Shown here: positions 10,534-22,777 of the stretch, piece by piece
How positions within the stretch are numbered: the stretch's first letter is position 1
How the letters are laid out: each line of letters begins with the position of its first letter
NCBI RefSeq assembly: GCF_020283565.1
Contig: NC_060061.1
Location: 26,883,362-26,947,361 of the forward strand
Length of the DNA: 64,000 bases
Direction of reading: 5' to 3'
Origin: Trifolium pratense
Lineage: Eukaryota; Streptophyta; Magnoliopsida; Fabales; Fabaceae
Program-made: the position numbers and the translations under genes
The notes under the pieces: generated by a model
Told to the model about the DNA's origin: nothing
Database searches by the model: none
Seen by the model: only the letters and a program-made list of their open reading frames with translations

Positions 10534-10904
10534 GGGTAAAATATGTGTACAATCCCTACTTTTATAGCGAGTTTTATTTTTCGTCCCTGTAAAATAAAAT
10601 CATTTGTTTTCATCCTCCCTACAAAAAAAATCTTTTGTTTTTAGTCTCTAATGTGCAAAATTTTGACATTTTTTAACATAATATGGATTTATATAGGTTT
10701 AGTTTAGCATGATATATAGGTACAATATAGATCGTTTTGAACATAAAAATGTTATAATATTGACATTAACATGTCGAAATTTTGCTCATTAGGGACTAAA
10801 AACAAAAGTTTTTTTTTTTTTGTAGAGAGGATGAAAACAAATGATTTTATTTTGCAAGGACGAAAACTGACTATAAAAATAAGGAATGCAAATATATTTT
10901 ACCG
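10534..10904. mobile_element. Mutator-type MITE with long terminal inverted repeats
   Basis: 371 bp. Nearly half on each side is inverted repeat: the left end starts GGGTAAAATATGTGTAC and the right end read backwards starts CGGTAAAATATATTTGC. The arms share AAAATAAAATCATTTG, TTTGTTTTTAGTC and GCAAAATTT-type blocks. Perfect 9-bp flanking duplications TTAATTTTA (10525-10533 and 10905-10913) identify the Mutator superfamily. A transcript would fold into a long hairpin. There is no coding capacity. Confidence 0.85.
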
Positions 10905-10913
10905 TTAATTTTA

Positions 10914-12280
10914 TTATATTAGTAGTAGATAATTTGAAAAGGAAAATATAATATCCAAACTTAAATACATTACATAAATTAGTTAAAAAATAAAACAGTT
11001 AGTTGTAAAAAAAATTAAAAAATAAAACGTTAAATAAGTTCACAATTTTTTTAATAACATTAATTATAAAAATATTACTAGTTCATAAAAAATACAGATG
11101 AGTGAGAGAAAGAGTAGGGAGATGACAGATGAGTGATGCAGGAGAGAGAGAATTGATTTGAAGAAAATATCATATGTGGGAAGCTGCATGTGTTATAGAT
11201 TAATCTAATGGTATCTAATCCTTGTCCATGATGGACCATTTGCAAGGCCAGTCCATATTAGAATTAGTCTGTTATTCCAATGGAAAGAAGAAGTAATTTT
11301 CAATGCATATTGTTATTCCAATGCACATCTCATATTGCACTAATGTAAGACAACCAACTTAATGTACAACACACAAAATTAGAAAATTCTTGATCTACAA
11401 AATATAAGTGTGGAACAAAATAGTATAGTACAGAACAACATATGATAAATTTTAAGGTGTTAAACAAATTTTGTTTTGTAGATGTTTGATGAACAAAATA
11501 TTACTATTTTGGTATGTTTTGACAACTTGTGTAAATGGCAAAAAGTTGTCACGTGGTTTAGTGGAGGATAAGAATTTCAATTTTTGTCCAGTCCTAGAAA
11601 CAATTTTAATATCAAACACAGTACATGTGAAATTGTTCTTTCCGGCCCCTTATTTTTTAGTAGGTCAAACGCTCTCCTATGGTATATTTGGCGCGCAAGA
11701 TAAAGAGACAAAATATGATAAAAACTATTGTATTCTATTTAAATCTCTTGGTTGGAGCATCAACAAAATATGATAAATTAAATGTATTGTTAATCACATT
11801 CTATCTTGCTTCAAAAAAAATATTACTTCCTATCAGCTCTTTGTTATTTTAATTTTTAGCATAAGTCTATCCCACGTGTGATTCTATTCCGCACAAAGAC
11901 GGCACTCCTTCAAATTTGTTCTGCCATGGATCCATAGCTTCATTCATGAGCATGATCGGTGGGTTTTGTCTTTGGAAAATTCTATGGTACATTCCTTAAT
12001 TGGAATGTTTTGGTACATTCCAAAACTGGCCAATGAGAATGTAATGTTGACCAACTTTGAATGATATGGTACAACTCTCATGTATGGTACTTACCATGTA
12101 TCTTAGCATCTTTTAATATTTCAACTAAGTCCCTTACATATTAAAACTTACACAATTACCCCAATATTTATATTTTGTTGATTTTAATTATGATGGTAAA
12201 ATCAATTAAAACTAAAATTAAATAAAAAAAACAAAAACATGACAAATTAACTTTTGGATTTTTTTTGAATCAAACATCCT
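10914..12280. other. Intergenic DNA upstream of the FAR1/MULE gene
   Basis: AT-rich, no convincing gene. The short frame at 11471-11773 has no recognisable domain. Around 11974-12110 there are repeated TATGGTACATTCC-type motifs in direct and inverted forms (ATTCCTTAATTGGAAT), which could be a decayed terminal inverted repeat of the MULE. No matching right end was found. Confidence 0.35.
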
Positions 12281-12834
12281 TTTCGTTTTCGTTTTCATCC
12301 CTTCTTCTGAGTTCGTGTTCATCACCAGCAAAGACACAACATCATCGTTTTCGTTTTTGTGAACTTCCTTCTTCTGAGTTTGAGTTGTAAACAACATTCA
12401 ACGGCGAGGTTGAACGGAACTTGGTAGCTCATCGTTTTCCTTCTTCTGAGTTTGAACTGAACTCCATTCGACGACAAGTTTGTGAAAGAAGTTTGCGTGT
12501 GCATAAGGTAAATACGAAACAGAAATAGTTTGCGTGTGCATAAGAATTAATTTGATTTCAATTTGGGAATTAGGGTTTATGCAGAAAATCAATTTGATTT
12601 CAATTGGGAGTTAGGGTTCATGCTGAAATTGAATTGCAGTTTTATTTGTAATTAGTTATTAAGAATTAATTTGATTTTCAATTTGGGAGTTAGCTTTAAA
12701 TTTTTTTTTTGTATAAAATTAGTTGTGTGTGTATAAATTTCTTTTCAGCTGTGTTAGTTACCTTTCATTTTGTTTATGAATTTTGGAGGTATAGTTATTG
12801 ATGGTGACAATTGTTGTGTTTCAGGTTCACAACA
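12281..12834 (+). other. Probable 5' leader with intron of the FAR1/MULE gene
   Basis: A CT-rich leader-like stretch is followed by a possible donor (CATAAG|GTAAAT, GT at 12508) and an acceptor (GTGTTTCAG, ending at 12824) ten bases before the start codon. The splice sites are inferred from consensus only. Confidence 0.35.
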
Positions 12835-14236
12835 ATGGTAGAAAATGATGAATCTCTAGATGTTGATTCGAATGAAGTTAGTTCAACTGATAGTCACACA
12901 TCTGATGATGAGGATTCCAGCTATTCGATATCCAGTGGGCATGATAGGTCAGATGATGGCGATGATACTGGTGACCACCATGATGATGATGATGATGATG
13001 GCAATGACCATGATTTTGATGATGAAGCATCTATAGGTGAAAGAGCGGTACGTATTAATTCTATGACTGCTGATGAAATTCGTGCTATGGATTTTGGTAG
13101 TGTTGACGAAGCTTATGAATTTTATTATCAATACGGTAAATGTAAAGGTTTTTCCGTTAGGAAAAGTGATGATAAGAAAAAAATAGGGCCTGATGGTAGT
13201 ACAATAATAACAAACAAGCTTTTTGTATGCAGTAGACAAGGTTTACGAGATAAGAGACACATATCTAGGTTAGATAGGAAAAGAGAGCACCGACGTTTGA
13301 CACGTACGAAATGCACGGCTAGGTTTCGTGTGACATACAAAGCCGATAAGGGTAGATTTGTAGTGTCTGTGTTTGAAGAGACTCATAACCATGAATTAAC
13401 ATCAGCTAGGTTTGTGCACTTACACCCGGTTTATCGTAAAATTAGTGAAGCAGATAGAGCTCAGGTTGATGGTGTGCAGTCACGTGGAATTAGAACTTGT
13501 CATATTATGGGGTACATGGTTGCTCAGAAGGGTGGATATGGTGGTGTTGGGTTTACGAAGAAAGATCTTTACAATTATTTTGATAAAAAAATGCGTGATA
13601 TTGTTAAAGATGGTGATGTTGCCGCATCGCTACATTATCATGCAAAGTCAGCTACTGATCCCATGCTCTATGCTGAATATGCTGCTGACAGTAGTAATTG
13701 ACGGATGAAGTCTCTTTTTTGGGCTGATGGGACCAGTAGATCTGACTACTTCTGTTTTGGAGATGTGGTTGCATTTGACACAACATACAAGAAGAACAAA
13801 TACAACCTCCCGTTGGTTATATTTTCAGGTTGTAACCACCATTCCCAAACAATAATTTTTGGCGCTGCATTGGTATCAGATGAAACCACAGAGACGTATA
13901 AGTGGGTGTTGAATTGTTTTTTGGAGTGTATGGAAAATAAACGCCCAAAAGCTGTGGTGACAGATGGAGATGAGGCTATGAGGGAGGCTATAAAAGAGGT
14001 TTTCCCCGATTCGCCCCATCGGTTATGTGCCTGGCATTTGAATAAGAATGCAGGTGAGAATGTGAAGAATTCAGGTTTTTTGAAGGGATTTAAAAAAGCC
14101 ATGTTCTCAAATTTTTCAAAGGATGATTTTGAAGAGTATTGGTCAGAGATGATTAAAGAAAATGGAGTTGAAGGACATCCTTGGGTTATCAAAACCTACG
14201 AGAACAAGTTACTATGGGCAACTGCATACCTGCGGG
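12835..14236 (+). pseudogene. FAR1-related (FRS/MULE-type) transposase, part 1
   Basis: The start is ATG at 12835 (MVENDESLDV). An acidic, Asp-rich N-terminus is followed by a FAR1-type zinc DNA-binding domain (about 13105-13425: AYEFYYQYGKCKGF ... HNHELTSARFVH). A stop codon TGA lies at 13699-13701, after which the same frame continues into the MULE transposase core. That core contains FDTTYKKNKYNLP (first catalytic Asp codon at 13777), VVTDGDEAM (second Asp at 13963) and the HRLCAWHLN motif. The frame stops at 14237 where a hAT element is inserted; bases 14229-14236 are its target duplication. FAR1/FHY3-family proteins are nuclear, transposase-derived DNA-binding proteins. Whether this copy was a host FRS gene or a MULE transposase is undecided; the nearby Ulp1-like gene favours a MULE. 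The nonsense codon and two insertions make it a pseudogene. Confidence 0.85.
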
Positions 14237-15186
14237 CAGTGTTTTAAAAACCGGACCGGACATCGAACCGGCGAAGGCATTGGTTCATTGGTTTATTGGT
14301 CGAACCACTGAGTCAATGGTCGAACCGCATGATAAATCGGATTAAACCGGTGGAATAAACCGGTCTCTATATAGTTATTGAACCGGTATATAGGTAAAAA
14401 AATCAATGAACCAGGGCCGAACGTCGTGACCCGGGTTCAAACCTGGGATCTCACAATTATATGTGAGTTTAATTTCAGTGGATTACCGCTTTATCCAAGA
14501 CAAAAAAAATTAATAATAAATACAAATTCAAGTAAGTTTTTTTTTTTTTTAACAAAAATTCATGTAAGCTTTGAACAAAATTTATTTCTATTTTCTAATT
14601 CTAATAAAACAATAATCAAAACAACGTTGTTTTGTATTTACCAAAAAAAAAAAAAAAATTAACCATAACATAATTAAGGCAATTAGTCATATTACTACCC
14701 ATATTTCATAAAAAAAAATAAAAAAAATTACTACATATTAGTTGTAAATACAATAAAGATTTAGACTTTTTAATATAAAAAAAATAATAATAAAGATTTA
14801 GACATGAATTTAAGTTGTTAAAAAAAACATGAATTTAGAGTCGTTCAAAAATAAAAACATGAGTTTTAGTTTATAATAAGTCAACGTAATAAAAAATGTT
14901 AAATGTGTATTAACAGTTTTTAAATATAATTAATACAATGTAACAAATTTCACAATTCAATGTGTAGCCTAGTGGTCATGCCTTCCGTCCAGATTGCCTA
15001 CCTGTGTGCTGGGTCATGTGTTTGAGTCATGCTGGAGTATTTTTTCTTATTTTATCAACACCGGTTTAGCCGGTTCGCAGCGGTTTAAATGCATGTCCGA
15101 TCTGACTAGTGAACCGAACCACTATCCCACCGGTTCATGGTTGAACCGGTTCGACCGGCCGGTCCGGTCTGGTTTTTAAAACACTG
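14237..15186. mobile_element. hAT-superfamily non-autonomous transposon (950 bp)
   Basis: Terminal inverted repeats start CAGTGTTTTAAAAACCGG on the left; the right end read in reverse starts CAGTGTTTTAAAAACCAG. The element is flanked by perfect 8-bp duplications CCTGCGGG (14229-14236, 15187-15194), the hAT hallmark. Further subterminal copies of AACCGG/CCGGTT occur on both sides. No transposase is encoded; the interior is AT-rich. It contains two tRNA-like pieces (GGGTTCAAACCTGGG near 14430 and GTAGCCTAGTGGTCATG near 14965). It inserted into the transposase-core exon of the FAR1-like gene. Confidence 0.92.
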
Positions 15187-15534
15187 CCTGCGGGATAAGT
15201 TTTTTGGACGTATAAGAACTATGTCTCAATGTGAAGCAATCAATGCAATAATAAAGAGTTATGTCAGAAAGAAAGGATGCATCTTTGAATTTATGCAAAA
15301 TTTTGAGCAGGCTCTGAGAGGCTATAGAAACAATGAACTTGTTGAAGATTTTAAGTCAAAGTTTTCAGAACCTGTGTTGACAACTCAACTACGTTTGATT
15401 GAGAGCAATGCCGCTAAAATCTATACAGCGGAGATTTTCAAAAAAGTGAAAGAAGAAATTATGAAGGCCGGTGAATTGATTGTTAAGCATAAAAAGGAAA
15501 TTGGAGATACAAAGTTTTATACTTTGACTAAATA
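15187..15534 (+). pseudogene. FAR1-related transposase, part 2 (between hAT and Helitron)
   Basis: If the hAT element and one copy of its duplication are removed, the frame continues directly from part 1 (…ATAYLRDKFFG…). The segment carries RTMSQCEAINAIIKSYV, where the Glu codon at 15233 is in the position of the third catalytic residue of MULE transposases. An alpha-helical stretch follows, ending in FYTLTKY at the Helitron junction (A at 15534). The TAG stop seen at 15536 belongs to the Helitron terminus CTAG, not to the gene. Confidence 0.85.
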
Positions 15535-15845
15535 CTAGTCTTTAAACCCGTGCTGTCGCACGGATGTATTTTTATTTTTTTTTTAAAAACCATTTTTTTT
15601 AATTAACATCATCTTTAAATGCTAACTATTCCTGTGACCCAATAAATAAACCCAACCCCATATACATGATAATTCAGCAACAATACATAGAAATGATTAT
15701 TCTTGCTTAGCATGCCCCCTAACAAACGAACTTCATCCATATAAATACATTATAAATACAACATTGAGAAACTGAATATTTTATTCAAATTTTCTGAAAA
15801 ATTTCAGGGTACACAACATTTACTGTTGACGTCTTTGTTTTCTCA

Positions 15846-15872
15846 CTAGTTTTTTAAACCGTGCTCCCGCAC
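15846..15872 (-). other. Second, internal Helitron 3' terminus
   Basis: On the minus strand, CCGTGCGGGAGCACGG, a short AT tail and CTAG|T end at 15846, 311 bp inside the true border at 15535 and in the same orientation. Its hairpin is nearly the same as that of the outer end. It may be a nested Helitron end, or an original terminator that was bypassed so that the element gained 311 bp. Confidence 0.7.
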
Positions 15873-16542
15873 GGATGACTTTTTTTTTATCCGACATTGA
15901 GTTTTTTTTTTCCAACTGTGCGTATTATAAAATGAAAAAAATTAATTTATTGAAAAGAGCAACTTCTGTGATTGTTGGGGTATGTTAGAAGAGTCCGTTA
16001 GAGAATGTGTACTTATCACTTCTCATATCTGCTTAGTGCTTACCAACACTCTCAGGCTAACAGAAAACTAAAAAATATATTGAGAAGGATGCATTTCCAA
16101 AGTAATGCATAATTTAGTAAATGTGATCAAAACTTATCCACAATATATAATATTTCCAAATTGTTTGCTTTATCAAAATTTATTATAGAGGGAAACTAAC
16201 ACATTCATTGTTCAAAGGATGATATGTGACACAACACACATAAAGCACACAATAATACATAAAATTCTTAAAAACCACATAACCTGGAGCTTAAATAGAA
16301 GGATTGCAACTTTGAGACTTCACATAAAAACTAAATAACTACACATAAGAAACAGATCCAAACCACTAGAAATGAAAAAGACCATTACTGGTTCACACAA
16401 TGATACAGGACACAACAAACCTAGAGCACACCAGCCAACTGAAATTTATTTATATCTCCGACACTTGGAGCTTGAATGCAATGACTCCAAGCTGGATATT
16501 TTATAAAACAGACAGCCTCTTACTTTCATGAAAGCTTAAGCT

Positions 16543-18451
<1,909 letters not shown>

Positions 18452-18544
18452 CTAATACACAATTAATCGATCATTACATACATTATATACATACCACATA
18501 TGTAGACAAAACTATATTAAAATGAATAACGCACAACCAGTAAA

Positions 18545-20096
18545 CATTAGACATAACCACAAAAACACTGACCTTCTCATCAACCAAAACCATCTCAAGA
18601 GAGCTAACCTTGATACGAAGATTTTCATCGAACTTGATATCAACCTTCCCTTTTTCAAGATAATCATTTCATACCATTGACACCTTCCATGGCAGCTTTC
18701 ACCACAGGCTTGGCTGCTACTTCATACACCTTCTATTTTGGCACCGCCAAAAGTGGTAAAAAAACACCGACCTTCTCATCAACTAAAACCATCTCAAGAG
18801 ATCTGGACTCACATGGATTGAGGAAGGTAGGAAACTTCCTAACAGTGGCATGAATTTTTCCACCCTAAAAATTAATAAACCAATAATTCATTATCTACAC
18901 ATAACACACGATCAACACAAATCAAATATAGTAAACAAAACAGACTTACCTTCTCATCGCCCAAAACCATCTCAAGCGAATTGGATTCAATTGGATTAAG
19001 AAAAGCAGGTACTTTCCACAGACGAAGCATGCACCCTAACCTTAATACGACCAATTTCAGCAACATCATCGAACTTACCATCCTCCTTCAGCTTATCGTT
19101 ATACACCATACCGTCAAACCCTAACTACACCCTGTTGAACTCGATATGTGCATCGCAACTCTCCCCCATACTCAATTTATAGGCAATTGAATCAGAAGAA
19201 ATCCAATTAGGAGGGAAAATGACCTAGAATTCAAAATTCAAAACAAGCTAAGCTTCTTTGGGGGGAAAATATTAAGCGCCCATTCCACCTCCACCAGATG
19301 AACCCACCCCAGATGAAACTTCTCGATGAATCACGAACAAATTAATGGAACACGACCAGATTCATCGCTAGCAGCGCCGGTCTATGCCTACCTATCTTCT
19401 TCTACACACAGCTCATAAAAAAAATTAAAGAAAATATTTACACGCTGCAAAAAATACAAGTTGCCCAACTATTTCCTCAATAATTGTAGGATCCAAACAA
19501 ATTCTGTAAACCAACCTACAACAACAATAAATAAATCAAGAATCAATAAAATCTAAATAAAATGGTCATAAAAAGTGATGAGAGTAGCAAAAGTCCAAAA
19601 TGAACAATCTTCATGTATTTTGAGGTTCACATATCAGAGAGATCAAAACTTCATAAAAACTCCAAAATCCAAATATAATCATAGTTATATTATGAAATTA
19701 AATACATCTGAAAAAAACAATGAGAGAAAACACCAAAAAAAATCAAATATAAGTAAAAAAAAAAAAAGTGAATGAAGAAAAAGGCCAACCTTGTTCTTGC
19801 AACAAAAATCATCATGTAGCAAGTTGCTCCTCCATAATATCCATACTAAAGACCACATGTGTCATGCCTGCAATCACAAATTCATGGACAAAATATTAAG
19901 ATTAGACTCACAATGAAGAGGAAGCTAGAGCCCAGATGGAAAAGGTACATCTTATTCCCTTCCAAAATTCATTTGGATTGAGAAAAGCAGGAACTTTCCA
20001 CAACCGAATAACCCTAGCCTTGATACGAACCCTTTCTTTGCCAGGAACAACATCAGCAATTTCATCAAAAGCAGAATCAACCAAACGTTTCTCCAT
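18545..20096 (-). pseudogene. RPA-like (replication protein A large subunit) OB-fold exons, several partial copies
   Basis: The best copy starts with ATG at 20096: MEKRLVDSAFDEIADVVPG, then VRIKARVIRLWKVPAFLNP, ending near 19969. Partial repeats of the same exon occur at about 19080-18955 (LWKVPAFLNPIESNSLEMVL), 18860-18775 (SRSLEMVLVDEK) and 18650-18560 (LRIKVSSLEMVLVDEK). The last is followed by the exon at 18451 that continues the OB fold and runs into CK2-beta. RPA70-like OB-fold proteins bind single-stranded DNA and are commonly carried by plant Helitrons. Here the copies carry stops and small fusions, so they are treated as decayed. Confidence 0.7.
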
Positions 20097-20566
20097 GTAC
20101 ACCATCGTTAGGAAGACGAGACAAAAAATTTGTGACTGAACAAATATCAACAATTATACCCAATTTATAGATCCTCAAAAATTTCAAATCAGGGCAATTG
20201 CATTTGGGAGGGAAAATTCATCCATCAGATAACACCTACACGAGAAGAAACCCATACGAAAAGGTAATTGATTCACCGGTTAACACCTACACGAGAACAA
20301 ACCCATATGAAAAAGTATGTTGGCTGAGATGAACGGATGACCAGATTCAATGAACAAACACAGCACACCCCTATCTAGCAAAACCCTTCATATATCGCGT
20401 AGGCTTCCTGTTCTACGCATTCCCAGGAAAAGACAAAAACAGATAACGACAAAATAAAATTAAGACGCAAATTAGAAAAAATTAGAAATAAAATGGAGCT
20501 GACGTGGAATGGACGAGTGCAATCAACAGTGCGTAAATCCCGTTTACTCTTTGTTAAGTGTATAGA

Positions 20567-21077
20567 TTGTCGGGATGTGTATGAAAGAACAGTTGTTTAC
20601 GATGGTGATACATTCCAATGTTCGTGCCGGTTGTTTGATTCTCGTGGACTTCCTTGTTCTCATATTTTTCACGTGATGAAGAAAGAACATGTTGATCACA
20701 TTCCTAGCACTTTGGTATTGTCGCAATGGACCGAGGATGCTAAAATTGATTATTTGAACACGGTGGATGTTAATGATCCGGTTGATTCCGGTGTGATTGA
20801 GCTTGCCCGTTTTGGTGCATATTGTTCTGTTTTGACAACATTTTGCAAAGAAGCTTCTAAAAAGAATGGTGTGTATGGGGACATTATGGATGACCTCATG
20901 AATTTAAAAAAAAAATTGCATTGTTGAGGATCCTATTGGAACACAAAAGTCAGTTGTTGGTGATCCTATCACGGTTCAGAGTAAAGGTGCTCCAAAGAAA
21001 AAAAAAATGACACAAAAGCTCTCAGGGATTGTACTCATTGCAAGAGTACAACTCATAATGCGAGGACTTGTTCGATA
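20567..21077 (+). pseudogene. FAR1-related transposase, part 3 (SWIM zinc finger)
   Basis: From the Helitron border the frame continues CRDVYERTVVYDGDTF, then the SWIM zinc finger CSCRLFDSRGLPCSH (CxC…CxH, about 20619-20663) and HVMKKEHVDHIP. The first stop is at 20925-20927, after a run of ten A. Beyond it the family's usual C-terminal text is readable in two other frames: VEDPIGTQKSVVGDPI, then, past a second A-run at 20997-21008, a Cys-His cluster RDCTHCKSTTHNARTC. So there are two frameshifts, both at homopolymers. These could also be sequencing errors, a caution specific to these two sites. Confidence 0.8.
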
Positions 21078-21182
21078 ATTTTAATAATTTTTGATTGTTT
21101 ATCTTTCGATTCATATAATATGTTTTATTAATTATACTGTTTTATATTTGTAGTAAAATTTCTTTTTTATTGTTATAAACAG

Positions 21183-21761
21183 GACAAAAAGAGAAAAAAA
21201 AGTTGCAACGCTGAAAGTAGTGTGCAAAACATAAATTCAGAGCTACCGGTAGACCTTTGTGAAAGTAGTGTGCAACAGAAAAAGAAGAAATGTGCAGAGC
21301 AACCGAAAGACCTTTGTGAAAGTAGTGTGCCACAGAAAAAGAAGAAATGTTCAGAGCTACCGAAAGACCTTTGTGAAAGTAGTGTGCCACAGAAAAAGAA
21401 GAAATGTTCAGAGCTACCAAAAGATCGTTGTGAAAGTATTGTGCAAAAGAAAAATTAATGTTCAGTGCAACTGAAAGACCGTGGCGCTAATGTGTAAACA
21501 CCAACACATATTGATATTACAAGTGCAACCGGGCAATTCACTCCGATGTATGGATTTCAACCTATGATTCCTATGTTACATCCGGTTATGCAACAGATGC
21601 ACGTACCATTTGTACAACATGTTCCACCTGTACAACATGTAACTTCTGTACCACATGTACCACCTGTATACCAAGTGTATGGAATGAATGTTGGTGCAAA
21701 TTCAACTTCGTGTTATGGTCTGTTACAACAGGTGATGAAATCTGCTGATGTACAACAATGA
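21183..21761 (+). pseudogene. FAR1-related transposase, C-terminal tail exon with 19-residue repeats
   Basis: After an acceptor-like ATAAACAG the frame opens with DKKRKKSCNAESSVQN. It then holds a 19-residue repeat (ELPKDLCESSVPQKKKKCS type) about four times. Two stops follow (near 21456 and 21494) before a Pro/His/Val-rich end (HVPPVQHVTSVPHVPPVYQV, YGLLQQVMKSA) that stops at 21761. The Lys clusters could serve as nuclear localisation signals. The joint with part 3 is uncertain because the donor site is not clear. Confidence 0.55.
21213..21480 (+). repeat. 57-bp coding tandem repeat
   Basis: GAAAGTAGTGTGC starts at 21213, 21261, 21318, 21375 and 21432. The last four are exactly 57 bp apart, so the repeat keeps the reading frame (19 codons). 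Confidence 0.9.
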
Positions 21762-22010
21762 GTTTTTCTTTATATATTAAATGTTTTGGATGTACTATGT
21801 GATTGAATTTGAGATTTGGGATGTAATGTTTATGATATTTTGAAACTAAGTTTATTGTTTTTAATGTACAGTTACATTGAGATTTGGAATGATTTGAACC
21901 AAAAATTATTGTTTTTAAGGTACTGTTAAATTGTGATTGAATTTTGGGACTTAATGTTTGTTATTACTATTACTGAAACCATCTGCTAAAGGAGAAAAAG
22001 AAAAAAAAAT
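21762..22010. other. Spacer after the FAR1-like gene
   Basis: AT-rich sequence with two loose repeats of GATTGAATTT(G)GA and ATTGTTTTTAA. No gene seen. Confidence 0.35.
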
Positions 22011-22661
22011 TGATCCCGGTTTCGATTAAGGACTAATGGCCTTATCTTTTGATCCAACATATACCGGTGATTTTTAAATTTCAAATGAGTAATTACTTTA
22101 AATTAAAAATTTTGTTCGTAGTAAACTCCGGTTTCAATTAAGAACCGATAACCCTAATATTAGACTTAGATGTATGATCCCGATTTCGATTAAGGACTAA
22201 TGGCCTTATCTTTTGATCCAACATATACCGGTGATTTTTAAATTTCAAATGAGTAATTACTTTAAATTAAAAATTTATTCGTAATAAACTCCGATTTCAA
22301 TTAAGAACCGATAACCCTAATATTAGACTTCGATGTATGATCCCAGTTTCGATTAAGGACTAATGGCCTTATCTTTTGATCCAACATATACCGGTGATTT
22401 TTAAATTTCAAATGAGTAATTACTTTAAATTAAAAATTTTGTTCGTAGTAAACTCCGATTTTAATTAAGAACCGATAACCCTAATATTAGACTTAGATGT
22501 ATGATCCCGGTTTCGATTAAGGACTAATGGCCTTATCTTTTGATCCAACATATACTGGTGATTTTTAAATTTCAAATGAGTAATTACTTTAAATTAAAAA
22601 TTTTGTTCGTAGTAAACTCCGGTTTCAATTAAGAACCGATAACCCTAATATTAGACTTAGA
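22011..22661. repeat. 163-bp tandem repeat, four copies
   Basis: TGATCCCGGTTTCGATTAAG starts at 22011, 22175, 22338 and 22502 (period 163-164 bp); the last copy ends near 22661. Copies differ at only a few bases by eye. Each contains two similar sub-blocks (CCGGTTTCGATTAAGGAC and CCGGTTTCAATTAAGAACC), so the unit itself may be an old duplication. It lies just upstream of the first recognised Ulp1 exon, in an intron or spacer. Confidence 0.9.
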
Positions 22662-22777
22662 AATATTAATTTTAAGATTAATTTTAAATTCAATTTTTTA
22701 AAAAATAAAACAGCAACAAATACAAGATGAAAGTGAACTAAAATTTTACATAACGTTGTTTTCATTTGGCTATACAG

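Noticed and set aside
11974..12110. MULE terminal inverted repeat
   Set aside because: Repeated GGTACATTCC motifs are present, but no matching right end or 9-bp duplication was found, so it is not called as a feature.
14378..14662. Open frame inside the hAT element
   Set aside because: AT-rich low-complexity translation without transposase motifs.
20444..20566. Helitron right border first placed at 20443, with the next 41 codons read as FAR1 protein
   Set aside because: That border is also in frame, but its start (TCTGTTTTTG) is unlike the other Helitrons. The border at 20566 gives TCTATACACTTAAC and normal spacing to the SWIM finger.
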